64,000 nucleotides of DNA from an uncultured Lachnospiraceae bacterium. Lineage in GTDB: Bacteria; Bacillota; Clostridia; Lachnospirales; Lachnospiraceae. Position numbers and translations under genes: made by a program. The DNA lies in contig CALWSC010000114.1 in the NCBI GenBank assembly GCA_944384105.1, positions 1 to 64,000 on the forward strand, read 5' to 3'. This document shows positions 53,926-62,918 of the stretch, piece after piece; positions within the stretch are counted from its first letter, which is position 1; each line of letters starts with the position of its first letter. The notes under the pieces are model-generated. The model worked only from the letters and a program-made list of their open reading frames with translations. It ran no database searches and was not told the DNA's origin.

Positions 53926-54381
53926 TCATTCTTCGGACGGCATCACCGCATCCACACTCTTGAGATTGTCAAGTACCTTTTCTAGCTCCTGTTTCAGCGC
54001 CTTCTTTTCCTCTGCCGTCATGCCCGCAGACAGAATTTCTTCTATCCGCGCAAAGCCGAGACGTACTTTTTTTGCCGTCTCGCGCCCCTTCTCTGTGAGG
54101 ACAATCAGGTAGCATCTGCGGCTCTGCGGGTCTGTTTCGCGGCGGATGAGTCCTGCTTTTTCCAGATGGTTCAGTGTCCGTGAAATCGTGGTTACGTCAA
54201 AACGGCACGCGTCCGCCAGCTCTCTCTGGGTGATTCCCTCCCGGTCTAGAAGTGTATTCAGAATTCGCGGCTGTCCCTGACCTACCGTAAGTCCGATGCC
54301 TGTGAAATATGCCCCCATCAGCCGCCTTCTGTTCTCATCCACTTCAATCATAAGCTCTCTCAGCTCACGTTCTTTTTTCAT
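53926..54381 (-). CDS. MarR-family transcriptional regulator
   Basis: This 151-residue protein has the MarR winged helix (ILNTLLDREGITQRELADACR, then DVTTISRTLNHLEKAGLIRRETD) with the wing RRCYLIVLTEKG. It is the last gene of an operon with two ABC exporter halves, and a 42-bp palindrome overlaps the operon promoter, so autorepression is likely. I use the ATG at 54381, which has GAGGAGG before it, rather than the upstream ATG at 54396. The ligand is likely a small exported compound. Confidence 0.88.
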   Translation of the reverse strand: MKKERELRELMIEVDENRRRLMGAYFTGIGLTVGQGQPRILNTLLDREGITQRELADACRFDVTTISRTLNHLEKAGLIRRETDPQSRRCYLIVLTEKGRETAKKVRLGFARIEEILSAGMTAEEKKALKQELEKVLDNLKSVDAVMPSEE

Positions 54382-54399
54382 ATCGCACCTCCTCATCTG

Positions 54400-56220
54400 T
54401 CACTCCAGCTCATACTGTCCGGTATACAGCTGATAATACCGTCCCTTCTGTTCAAGCAGATCGTCGTGACTGCCGCGCTCGATGATATTTCCATGCTCCA
54501 GTACCATAATCGCCTCAGAATTGCGCACAGTGGAAAGTCTGTGGGCGATGACAAATACTGTTCTTCCCTGCATCAGCGCGTCCATGCCCTTCTCGATCAA
54601 ACGCTCTGTTCTCGTATCAATAGAGCTTGTCGCCTCATCCAGAATCAGTACCGGCGGGCTTGCAATAGCTGCGCGGGCGATCGCGAGAAGCTGACGCTGT
54701 CCCTGAGATAAATTTGCCCCGTCGCTGTCAAGCATCGTGTCATATCCGTGCGGCAGGCGTCGGATAAATGAATCCGCGTTCGCAATGCGCGCCGCTTCCC
54801 TGACCTCTTCATCTGTGGCATCCAGCTTACCGTAGCGGATATTGTCGGCAATTGTGCCGGTGAACAGATGTGTGTCCTGAATAACCATTGCAAGCGATCT
54901 GCGCAGATCGTCCTTGCAGATATTTCTAATGTCAATGCCGTCATATGTGATCGTTCCCTGCTGAATCTCATAAAAGCGGTTGATCAGGTTTGTGATCGTT
55001 GTCTTACCCGCTCCGGTGGAACCTACAAACGCAATCTTCTGCCCCGGCTTGGCGTACAGACTGATATCATTAAGCACCACTTTCTTCTTATTATAGCTGA
55101 AGGTCACATCATGAAATCTTACATCTCCTTTTAACGGTACTTCCTGAATGGACCCATTCTCCTGCGGCACTTCCCAGACAAACTCCCTGTTTCCCTTATC
55201 CTTTAAATGAACTTTTCCTTTATCGATCTCCGGATCTACTTCCATCATATCGAAGATCCGCTCCGCACCTGCAAGCGCTGCGAGCAGAAAGTTGACCTGC
55301 TGTGTAAACTGATTAAACGGCATAGCGCTCTGGCGTACATATACCAGATAGGATGAAAGACTTCCCAGGTCGAGCCAGCCCTGCAGCACAAACAGTCCGC
55401 CCACACACGCTGACACCGCATAGTTAATATACGACAGACTGACAATGGTAGGAACCATCATGCCGGAATACGTCAGCGCCTTTGTGGAGGCTTCCCGCAG
55501 CTCCTCGTTTCTGCGGCAGAATTCCTCGAAGTCCTGTTTCTCGTGGTTGAATACCTTCTCAACCTTCTGACCCGCTACCATTTCCTCAACAAATCCGTTG
55601 ATGCTTCCGAGACATCTCTGCTGTCTGGAGAAATATTTGCGGCTTCGTTTTCCATTAAATTTTATAAAAATCATCATTAAAATCAGGAATGCGATAACAA
55701 TCAGGGAAAGCCGTACACTCAGCACCAAAATCATCGTGATCGTTCCCGTGATCATGATAAAGCTCTGAATCATCATCGCAAAGCTGTTGTTAAGAGCCTC
55801 AGTGATCGTGTCCACATCGTTCGTAAAACGGCTCATCAGCTCTCCATGGGTGCGTGCATCAAAATAAGACAGCGGCAGCTTCTGTGTATGGTCAAACAAA
55901 TCCTGACGGATTTCGCTTACAACCTTCTGCGCCGTGTGCACCATGAGCTGATTGTAGCCCCAGGTTGCCAGCACGCCGCACAGGTACATGACTCCCATAA
56001 GTATCACCATTTTGATAAGTCCCGGAATATCTCCCGGAAGAATATAATTGTTGATCACAGGCTTGAGCAGATACGTTCCCATGATATTCGCGCCGCTCCC
56101 GATGATAACGAGAATCGCGACCAGAATCAGCGACCACTTGTGGATTCCCATATAGTGCATCAGCTTTTTGAAGGTCTTCTTTGTATTCTCAGGCCTTCTG
56201 TAGCCCACATATCTTGCCAT
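54400..56220 (-). CDS. Heterodimeric ABC exporter subunit with catalytic Walker B
   Basis: This 606-residue half-transporter has six helices and then an ATPase domain: Walker A GSTGAGKTT, signature LSQGQRQ and Walker B VLILDEATSSID with the catalytic Glu. It overlaps the stop of the preceding ABC gene by one base, so the two are cotranslated and should form a heterodimer. Located in the cytoplasmic membrane, it likely exports drugs or lipids. MarR follows in the same operon. It differs from the leader-controlled exporter at 15.5-19.1 kb in signature and regulation. Confidence 0.92.
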   Translation of the reverse strand: MARYVGYRRPENTKKTFKKLMHYMGIHKWSLILVAILVIIGSGANIMGTYLLKPVINNYILPGDIPGLIKMVILMGVMYLCGVLATWGYNQLMVHTAQKVVSEIRQDLFDHTQKLPLSYFDARTHGELMSRFTNDVDTITEALNNSFAMMIQSFIMITGTITMILVLSVRLSLIVIAFLILMMIFIKFNGKRSRKYFSRQQRCLGSINGFVEEMVAGQKVEKVFNHEKQDFEEFCRRNEELREASTKALTYSGMMVPTIVSLSYINYAVSACVGGLFVLQGWLDLGSLSSYLVYVRQSAMPFNQFTQQVNFLLAALAGAERIFDMMEVDPEIDKGKVHLKDKGNREFVWEVPQENGSIQEVPLKGDVRFHDVTFSYNKKKVVLNDISLYAKPGQKIAFVGSTGAGKTTITNLINRFYEIQQGTITYDGIDIRNICKDDLRRSLAMVIQDTHLFTGTIADNIRYGKLDATDEEVREAARIANADSFIRRLPHGYDTMLDSDGANLSQGQRQLLAIARAAIASPPVLILDEATSSIDTRTERLIEKGMDALMQGRTVFVIAHRLSTVRNSEAIMVLEHGNIIERGSHDDLLEQKGRYYQLYTGQYELE

Positions 56221-57947
56221 TATAAATCCGCTCCTTCCTTCTGTGATTCGTATATTTCCTGATAAATCCGGTTTGTTGCCAGAAGTTCTTCATGAGTTCC
56301 GAGTCCCGCCATTTTTCCGCCGTCAAGAATTAAGATCTGATCGGCATGTTTTACAGAGGAAATCCTCTGCGCAATAATAATTTTCGTCATATCCGGAAGC
56401 TTCTTAGCAAGGCCTTCGCGAATCTTTGCCTCCGTCGCCGTATCCACAGCACTTGTAGAATCGTCGAGAATCAGCACCTTCGGATTTTTCAAGATTGCTC
56501 GTGCAATACACAGCCTCTGCTTCTGACCGCCGGAGACGTTGACGCCTCCCTGTCCAAGCTCTGTGTCATAGCCGTCGGACAGCCTGCCGATAAATTCATC
56601 CACGCAGGCTATCCGGCACGCCTCTTCGATCTCTGTATCCGTAGCATTTTCTTTGCCCCAGCGCAGGTTATCCTTTACTGTTCCGGAAAACAGTGTATTT
56701 TTCTGCAGAACCATTGCAATGGCATCCCGCAGATGTTCAAGCGGATATTCTTCGATAGGTACTCCGTCAATTGTAATCTGTCCGGATGTCGCCTCGTAAA
56801 GGCGCGGAATAAGCTGTACAAGCGTAGATTTTGCGGAACCCGTCTGTCCGATGATTCCTACAGTCTGCCCGCCCTCTATGTGAAGGTTAATATCGGAGAG
56901 CACATACTCCTCCGCCTCCGGACGATATTTGAAATATACATGAGAAAAATCAATCTCTCCGCGAGTGACTTCAATATCTCTTGCGCGGTCATCACGGATT
57001 GTCACCTCTTCGTCCATGATTTCCATGATACGCGAGCCGGATGTAAGCGCCCTTGTCAGCATCATAAATACATTGGAAATCATCATCAGGGAGTTCAATA
57101 CCTGGAGCACATAGCTTAAAAATCCAGTCAGCTCACCGACCTGCATGCCTCCTACTTCAACCATATTTCCGCCAAACCAGAGGATACTCACGATCGTGGA
57201 GTACATCACAAGCTGCATTGCCGGCATATTCAGCGCAGTCAGCCGAAATGCGTGTTCGGAAATCTGTCTCCAGTTCTGGTTGACATCAGCAAACTTCGCA
57301 GATTCATAATCTCCGCGGACGTATGCCTTTACGACCCGGACAGCAGTCAGATTCTCCTGAATCACACGGTTTACCTGGTCGATCGCGTTCTGCATCTTCG
57401 AGAACATCGGGCGCACGGTGCGGACAATCATAAAGAGCAGAAATCCAAGCACAGGAACCGCAATCAGGAATACGACAGCAAGCTCGGCGTTAATCGAAAA
57501 GGACAGCACGAGTGCTGCGATCATCATAATCGGAGCTCTGCACGCAGGGCGCATACCTGTGGATACGGAATTCTGGATCGTCGTCACGTCGCTTGTAAGC
57601 CTTGTAACAAGCGAGGATGTCTTAAATTTGTCCGTATTCGCGAAAGCAAAGGACTGCAGCTTCTGGTATTCTGCTTTTCGCAGTTCCGCACCCAGTCCCT
57701 GACCTGCACGCGCCGCATATTTTGCACTGCCGGTTCCCAGGATCATCGCCAGCGCAGCGCAGAGTACCATCAGTGCTCCCTGCCGGAAGATATATGCCCT
57801 GTCACGGTTGGCTACGCCGACATCCACCAGATCCGCCATAATAAACGGCACCAGCAGCTCCAGCACAACCTCCACGCCGATACAGATTCCGGCGATAAGC
57901 GCATCTTTCTTATACTTACCCATATAAGAAAAAATTCTTCGTATCAT
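56220..57947 (-). CDS. Heterodimeric ABC exporter subunit with degenerate Walker B
   Basis: This 575-residue half-transporter is the partner of the downstream gene. Walker A is GQTGSAKST, the signature VSGGQKQR, and Walker B VLILDDSTSAVD, in which Asp replaces the catalytic Glu. It is the first gene after the MarR operator. GAGGTG precedes the ATG. The pair follows the same division of labour as the exporter at 15.5-19.1 kb. Confidence 0.92.
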   Translation of the reverse strand: MIRRIFSYMGKYKKDALIAGICIGVEVVLELLVPFIMADLVDVGVANRDRAYIFRQGALMVLCAALAMILGTGSAKYAARAGQGLGAELRKAEYQKLQSFAFANTDKFKTSSLVTRLTSDVTTIQNSVSTGMRPACRAPIMMIAALVLSFSINAELAVVFLIAVPVLGFLLFMIVRTVRPMFSKMQNAIDQVNRVIQENLTAVRVVKAYVRGDYESAKFADVNQNWRQISEHAFRLTALNMPAMQLVMYSTIVSILWFGGNMVEVGGMQVGELTGFLSYVLQVLNSLMMISNVFMMLTRALTSGSRIMEIMDEEVTIRDDRARDIEVTRGEIDFSHVYFKYRPEAEEYVLSDINLHIEGGQTVGIIGQTGSAKSTLVQLIPRLYEATSGQITIDGVPIEEYPLEHLRDAIAMVLQKNTLFSGTVKDNLRWGKENATDTEIEEACRIACVDEFIGRLSDGYDTELGQGGVNVSGGQKQRLCIARAILKNPKVLILDDSTSAVDTATEAKIREGLAKKLPDMTKIIIAQRISSVKHADQILILDGGKMAGLGTHEELLATNRIYQEIYESQKEGADL

Positions 57948-57984
57948 ACTTTCACCTCATTTTTATTCTGTCCGTATACGCAAA

Positions 57985-58043
57985 ATGCGCATACAACTAT
58001 TGTACATGCAATAATTGTATGCGCATATATCTGAGATGTCAAT
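57985..58043 (-). promoter_or_regulatory. Promoter and 42-bp MarR-type palindrome of the ABC exporter operon
   Basis: On the minus strand TTGACA (58038-58043), a 17-bp spacer and TACAAT form the promoter. An 18-bp inverted repeat (57985-58002 and 58009-58026; one mismatch, six-base centre) covers the -10 and the start region. It is well placed for repression by the operon's own MarR. Confidence 0.85.
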
Positions 58044-58114
58044 GAGAAATTCTGTTGAATCTGGTACCAAAACTGTCTATACTGTAGAAAAAGGAGCTGC
58101 AGACACCGCAAAGA

Positions 58115-58145
58115 GGCTGCTCGGGCTGTAAATGCCCGGGCAGCC
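58115..58145 (-). terminator. Terminator of murA
   Basis: GGCTGCTCGGGC (58115-58126) and GCCCGGGCAGCC (58134-58145) form a GC-rich stem, followed on the minus strand by TCTTTG. Confidence 0.7.
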
Positions 58146-58158
58146 ATATCTTCTGTGC

Positions 58159-59451
58159 TTATCCGATTCTCAGTTTAAACTTCTGGATCTCCTTCTCCGT
58201 GGAGACCTTCTCAATCTCCGCTCCGAGACTCCTTAACTTTCCTTCAAAATCCTCATAACCGCGCTGGATATAAATAATATCATCCACAGTTGTGATACCC
58301 TCTGCCGCCAGTCCGGCGATGACCAGAGCTGCACCTGCGCGCAGATCGGGAGCGCTCACGCGTGCCCCGGTAAACTTCTCCACACCGTCAATGATCGCAG
58401 TATTTCCCTCGACCTTGATGGTAGAGCCCATGCGCGACAGCTCGTCCACATATTTAAAACGATTCTCAAAAATACTCTCCGTTACAATGCTTGTACCCTC
58501 TGCCAGAGCCAGCGTAACCGCAATCTGCGGCTGCATGTCTGTGGGATATCCCGGATACGGCAGTGTCTTCACATGCGTGCGTCTGAGACGCTTGGACGCC
58601 ATGATGCGCACAGAATCGTCAAACTCCTGTACCTCGCAGCCAATCTCCACAAGTTTCGCCGTAATGGCTTCCAGATGCTTTGGGATCACGTTCTTGATCA
58701 GAATATCTCCCTTTGTCGCCGCTGCGGCACACATATACGTGCCCGCCTCGATCATATCCGGGACAATGGAATAGCTTGTACTGTGCAAACTCTCCACACC
58801 GCGGATACGGATCACATCCGTACCTGCACCCTTGATATTGGCTCCCATGCTGTTGAGGAAGTTCGCCACATCCACGACATGAGGCTCTTTTGCGGCATTC
58901 TCAATAATTGTATACCCCTTCGCCAGCGCTGCCGCCATCATAATATTAATCGTTGCACCTACGGATACCATGTCCAAAAAGATATGGCTGCCAATCAGAT
59001 CCGGCGCAGAAGCCATGATTGCTCCGTGCTGAATCGTCACTTCCGCTCCCAGGGCGCGGAATCCCTTCAAATGCTGGTCAATGGGACGGCTTCCGATATT
59101 GCAGCCGCCGGGAAGCGGAACCTCCGCCTTCTTATATTTGCCGAGAAGTGCTCCGAGCAGATAATAAGACGCCCGGATCTTCTTGATAAATTCATAGTCT
59201 ACGCTGACTGCTCCGATTGTAGAGCCGTTGATCCGCACCGTATGGCGGTCCACACGCTCCACTGTGGCTCCAATCTCTGCAATTGCCTCCAGAAGCACAT
59301 TGATATCGCTGACATCCGGCAAATTCTCGATAAACACCGTCTCATCCGTCATGATCGCAGCCGTCAGAATCGCAAGCGCCGCATTCTTTGCTCCGCCAAT
59401 CTCCACTTCGCCTACAAGCGGGTTGCCGCCTTTAATAATATATTGTTCCAT
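58159..59451 (-). CDS. murA: UDP-N-acetylglucosamine 1-carboxyvinyltransferase
   Basis: MurA commits UDP-GlcNAc to peptidoglycan synthesis by adding enolpyruvate from PEP. The 430-residue enzyme has the catalytic Cys117 in VPLPGGCNIGSRPIDQH, the target of fosfomycin, and the repeated EPSP-synthase-like domains. I use the ATG at 59451, which has AGGTGG just before it. Because Cys is present rather than Asp, natural fosfomycin resistance through this residue is not expected. It is a single-gene unit. Confidence 0.95.
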   Translation of the reverse strand: MEQYIIKGGNPLVGEVEIGGAKNAALAILTAAIMTDETVFIENLPDVSDINVLLEAIAEIGATVERVDRHTVRINGSTIGAVSVDYEFIKKIRASYYLLGALLGKYKKAEVPLPGGCNIGSRPIDQHLKGFRALGAEVTIQHGAIMASAPDLIGSHIFLDMVSVGATINIMMAAALAKGYTIIENAAKEPHVVDVANFLNSMGANIKGAGTDVIRIRGVESLHSTSYSIVPDMIEAGTYMCAAAATKGDILIKNVIPKHLEAITAKLVEIGCEVQEFDDSVRIMASKRLRRTHVKTLPYPGYPTDMQPQIAVTLALAEGTSIVTESIFENRFKYVDELSRMGSTIKVEGNTAIIDGVEKFTGARVSAPDLRAGAALVIAGLAAEGITTVDDIIYIQRGYEDFEGKLRSLGAEIEKVSTEKEIQKFKLRIG

Positions 59452-59887
59452 AGTCCACCTCAAAATTCATGCTTTCCCGATCCACAGTCGGGGCAGCATA
59501 CAGACACTTTCTTATATACTTCCTTTTACAAGCTGCACAGGACATCTGCCTGTCATCAGGCTCAATTCAAATCTCACAGCCCGCTGTCCTAAACGCCGGC
59601 TGCCTTTCTCTTACTTGTATTCCGGATGAATCGACTTATCTCTTGTGTGCGGGCAATACTGCCGGATCAAACGGCAGTGTGGGCAGCGGCTCTATTTCTT
59701 TTTCTTTTTCTTTTTCTTTTCCTGTATCCTCTTACAGCTTTGCCGCGTCACTTACCGGAGCGGCATACACTGAACAGTCTGTCGTGACTCTTCATTGTTA
59801 AGGTTATGATACCGCAAATACACATTTTTGTAAACATAAATTAAAACTTTCTTTTTATTTGCAGTATTTCTGTCACAATATTATCTG
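59452..59887. other. Leader region of murA with a hexanucleotide repeat
   Basis: This 436-bp gap has no confident gene. On the minus strand a GAAAAA hexamer is repeated about four times (59696-59724). It sits in a weak frame that would read Lys repeats, then a TAG, then RCPHCRLIRQYCPHTRDK in the same frame. The Cys pattern resembles a small zinc ribbon. A hairpin CTGCCG...CGGCAG lies within it (about 59661-59680). The function is unknown. Confidence 0.4.
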
Positions 59888-60397
59888 TTATCTCGGGAGA
59901 CATTCAAGAATAGTCTGCAAAGTCGCCTCAATGTCCTTATTTTCCTCGTCAACAACTAAATCCGCGTAATCTTCATACAGCACTGTCCGTTCCTCATATA
60001 ACGCCTTCAGATCCTGTCCCGGGCGGAGAACCACGCCTCTTCCCTTCAGATTGCCCAGGCGCTTCTCCAGGCTTTTATAGTTCAGCTTCAGATAAACTAC
60101 CGTTCCGATCTGCTTCAGATGCTCCATTGCCTGTTTTCCGTATACTACGCTTCCCCCGGTGGCGATCACGCTGTTTTGCACATGAATAGATGCATTGACC
60201 TCGTTCTCAATTGCAATAAATCCATCCACACCCTCTTTTGCGATAATCTGACGCAGCAGCTTTCTCTCTCTTTTCTGAATCAGAAGATCCGAATCCACGA
60301 ACTGATAGCCCAGCTCCTTTGCCAGAATGACGCCGATCGTGCTCTTTCCAACACCCGGCATTCCGATTAGAACAATATTATTTTTCTCTATATTCAT
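59888..60397 (-). CDS. aroK: Shikimate kinase
   Basis: This 169-residue kinase phosphorylates shikimate in the aromatic amino acid pathway. The P-loop GMPGVGKSTIG, the DSDLLIQKRE motif with the Asp that binds shikimate, and GGSVVYG are typical. The lid arginine appears in GRGVVLRPG. I use the ATG at 60397 (MNIEKNN), with GAGGGATGG upstream. There are no other aro genes nearby. Confidence 0.88.
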   Translation of the reverse strand: MNIEKNNIVLIGMPGVGKSTIGVILAKELGYQFVDSDLLIQKRERKLLRQIIAKEGVDGFIAIENEVNASIHVQNSVIATGGSVVYGKQAMEHLKQIGTVVYLKLNYKSLEKRLGNLKGRGVVLRPGQDLKALYEERTVLYEDYADLVVDEENKDIEATLQTILECLPR

Positions 60398-60433
60398 GCT
60401 TTCCATCCCTCGTTTGTCCATGTATATTTATCC

Positions 60434-60462
60434 ATTTAATTGTAACCGTTCATCCTTGTCAA
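60434..60462 (-). promoter_or_regulatory. Promoter of the shikimate kinase gene
   Basis: TTGACA (60457-60462, minus strand), a 17-bp spacer and TTAAAT (60434-60439). Confidence 0.6.
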
Positions 60463-60471
60463 ACTGTTACA

Positions 60472-60515
60472 TGCAAAAATGCATTTAGATCGCCTTTGGC
60501 GATGGAATTTTTGCA
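60472..60515. repeat. Nested inverted repeat upstream of aroK and dinB
   Basis: TGCAAAAAT (60472-60480) pairs with ATTTTTGCA (60507-60515), and inside it ATCGCC (60489-60494) pairs with GGCGAT (60498-60503), giving a two-part cruciform. It may be a small dispersed repeat or a terminator-like element. Confidence 0.5.
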
Positions 60516-60600
60516 CTCCTGCATCACCTTCGCACGGTCTGTGCAGAATATGCGCAGAGCCGGCGGCATTGTTACGTTTAATTTACCATACTTCCCGGCA

Positions 60601-60648
60601 TTTCTGCAAGTTTTATTCTGGAAACTTGCAGAAATATCATTTATAATG
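60601..60648 (+). promoter_or_regulatory. Perfect 14-bp inverted repeat and -10 box upstream of dinB
   Basis: ATTTCTGCAAGTTT (60601-60614) and AAACTTGCAGAAAT (60623-60636) are perfect complements across eight bases. TATAAT follows at 60643-60648, with no good -35. It does not match the Gram-positive LexA box. The repeat is a likely regulator site or hairpin. Confidence 0.55.
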
Positions 60649-60685
60649 TAGGAAACATATCCTTTGATGAACCGGAGGTGATCCT

Positions 60686-61891
60686 GTGAATACCATTATT
60701 TTTCATATTGATGTAAATTCCGCATATTTGAGCTGGACCGCTGCGGAGCTTCTGCGAAAGGAACCGGACGGTGTCGATATCCGAACGATTCCCGCTATCA
60801 TCGGAGGCGACCGCGCCACACGCCACGGCATCGTGCTGGCCAAATCACTGCCGGCAAAAAAACTCTATCAGATTGAAACTGCAGAGCCCGTCGCCTCCGC
60901 CCTGCGAAAATGTCCGAATCTGATGGTCGTGCCCCCGGACCGCGAACTCTATGCGAAGCGCAGCCGGGAACTGATGGAATATCTCCGAACACTGACGCCC
61001 GATATCGAACAGGTCAGCATCGATGAGTGCTATCTCGATTTCACGGGCATTGCCCACCGATATCCCTCTTATATGGATGCGGCGCGCCAAATCAGGGAAA
61101 CCATCCGCACGCAGATGGGCTTTACCGTAAATGTCGGTATTTCCTCTAAAAAAGTGCTTGCGAAGATGGCATCCGATTTTGAAAAGCCGGATAAGACCCA
61201 TACTCTGTTTCCGCACGAACTTCCGTCTAAACTCTGGCATCTTCCGGTCGGCCGCCTTTATATGGCGGGGCACTCCTCGGCGGAAACGCTGAACAAGCTC
61301 GGAATACTGACGATCGGAGATCTCGCCCGCACAGACCCCGATCTGATCTCTCTTCATTTGAAAAGCCACGGCAGACTGCTCTGGGAATACGCAAACGGCA
61401 TCGACGACACCCCGGTCGTGAGTGCCCCCTCCCAGCTCAAAGGGATCGGCAACTCCACGACGCTCGCCTCCGATGTCACTTCCCCTATGGAGGCAAAGCA
61501 GATTTTACGGCGCCTCTGCGATAAAGTCGCCATGCGTCTTCGCAGGGACAACTCACTTGCCGCCTCCGTCTGTGTGGAAATCAAGTATAATACTTTTGCG
61601 CGCGTCTCTCATCAGATGCAGCTGTCCTCCCCTACACAGACAGGCGGGACGCTCTATACCCATGTATGCAGTCTGTTTGACGCGCTCTGGGACGGCACTC
61701 CGATCCGCCTGCTCGGTGTCCGCACAGGAAAACTGGTAAAGCCGGACGCCCCGGTGCAGCTTACCATCTTCGACTATACGCCGGAAGATACACAGTTGAA
61801 AAAGAAACAGGAAAAGCTCGATGCGGCTCTCGATAAAATACGAAGCAAATACGGCAGAGATGCTGTTCTTCGCGGCAGGACAAAGCACTGA
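60686..61891 (+). CDS. dinB: DNA polymerase IV (Y family)
   Basis: This 401-residue translesion polymerase has the metal-binding FHIDVNSAYLSW near the start and the active-site SIDECYLDFTG. The helix-hairpin-helix and little-finger domains follow, and a clamp-binding motif (QLTIFD) lies near the C-terminus. It is error-prone and acts on damaged templates. The ATG is preceded by CGGAGGTGATC. It converges with a LysR gene two bases from its stop. Confidence 0.94.
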   Translation: MNTIIFHIDVNSAYLSWTAAELLRKEPDGVDIRTIPAIIGGDRATRHGIVLAKSLPAKKLYQIETAEPVASALRKCPNLMVVPPDRELYAKRSRELMEYLRTLTPDIEQVSIDECYLDFTGIAHRYPSYMDAARQIRETIRTQMGFTVNVGISSKKVLAKMASDFEKPDKTHTLFPHELPSKLWHLPVGRLYMAGHSSAETLNKLGILTIGDLARTDPDLISLHLKSHGRLLWEYANGIDDTPVVSAPSQLKGIGNSTTLASDVTSPMEAKQILRRLCDKVAMRLRRDNSLAASVCVEIKYNTFARVSHQMQLSSPTQTGGTLYTHVCSLFDALWDGTPIRLLGVRTGKLVKPDAPVQLTIFDYTPEDTQLKKKQEKLDAALDKIRSKYGRDAVLRGRTKH

Positions 61892-61893
61892 TC

Positions 61894-62802
61894 TCACACG
61901 TTTTCCTGAGCAATCCGTATAAAATCCCGGGCATATCCCGGCAGATATGCTCCCTTGCGGTATGCGATTGTGAGTGTACTGAACACACCGCTCTCTCCAA
62001 CGCAGAAGCAAAGAGGAGGCTCTGGGAAATACATACTCCGAATGTATGTCTCCGGTATCAGGCACACACCGATTCCCTCCATGCACATCTGCACACACGC
62101 CTCCGTATTCCGCGTCCTGACCGGAACCGGAGGCTGTATACCGTACTGTTCAAAGAGATTCAAAGCGATCTGCCCCGTCGTCTGCTCCGGAAAATGCAGA
62201 ATAAAATTCTCATTTGCAAGCTCCCGAAGATCCATCCATAGATAGCGCATCCCCTCTCTTTTCTGCCCTTTTGACGCCAGCCAATGTCCGGGGCGCATAA
62301 CCAGAAGAATCTCCTCCTTGAGCAGTGTCTCATAGGCAAGCTTCGGATGGGGCCTGCTCTCGTTAAATATTGCGAAATCAAGCTGGTCATTCAGCAGCAG
62401 CTTTTCCTGAATCGCATACGTCTCCTCCATAAAGTTTACTCTAACTCCGGGATATTGCTCATAAAAAACGCCCATGATTTTTGCAGCCATGCACGAACTG
62501 CGCATCAGGGGAAACGCAATATTTAACTCTCCTTCACTGCACGCATGCAGATCCATCAGCTCCTTTTCCCAATCCTGGTTCAGCGCCAGCACCTTTCTGG
62601 CATATTCCAGATACCGCCGCCCGAGATATGTGGGGATATACGTATTGCCGCTGCGGCTGAACAGCTTACCGTTCAGCTCGCGTTCCAGCTTCTGCAGATA
62701 TTTGCTCAGCGTCGGCTGAGAAATGTATAATTCCTGGGCCGCCTTTGTAAGGTTCTGGTATTTCGCGATGCACAGTATGTAATGAAAACCCTGAAAGTTC
62801 AC
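61894..62802 (-). CDS. LysR-family transcriptional regulator
   Basis: This 302-residue regulator has the N-terminal winged helix (YHYILCIAKYQNLTKAAQEL-like, then QPTLSKYLQKLERELNGKLF) and a substrate-binding domain. I use the GTG at 62802, which has GGAGGG before it; the longer frame to 62877 lacks one. It is divergent from the purine-type permease, which is probably its target. The ligand is unknown. Confidence 0.88.
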   Translation of the reverse strand: MNFQGFHYILCIAKYQNLTKAAQELYISQPTLSKYLQKLERELNGKLFSRSGNTYIPTYLGRRYLEYARKVLALNQDWEKELMDLHACSEGELNIAFPLMRSSCMAAKIMGVFYEQYPGVRVNFMEETYAIQEKLLLNDQLDFAIFNESRPHPKLAYETLLKEEILLVMRPGHWLASKGQKREGMRYLWMDLRELANENFILHFPEQTTGQIALNLFEQYGIQPPVPVRTRNTEACVQMCMEGIGVCLIPETYIRSMYFPEPPLCFCVGESGVFSTLTIAYRKGAYLPGYARDFIRIAQENV

Positions 62803-62918
62803 GTCTGACCCTCCTATTCCCTTTTGGCATAGTTTTGATAAAAAATATGAATTGGACAACCATTTTCTATTTATCATACTATAATGCTGATCTATTTATC
62901 AAGAGGAGGAACATACAA

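Noticed and set aside
59469..59801. Plus-strand frame of about 110 codons upstream of murA
   Set aside because: It is low complexity (Ser/Phe from the hexamer repeat) with no ribosome site.
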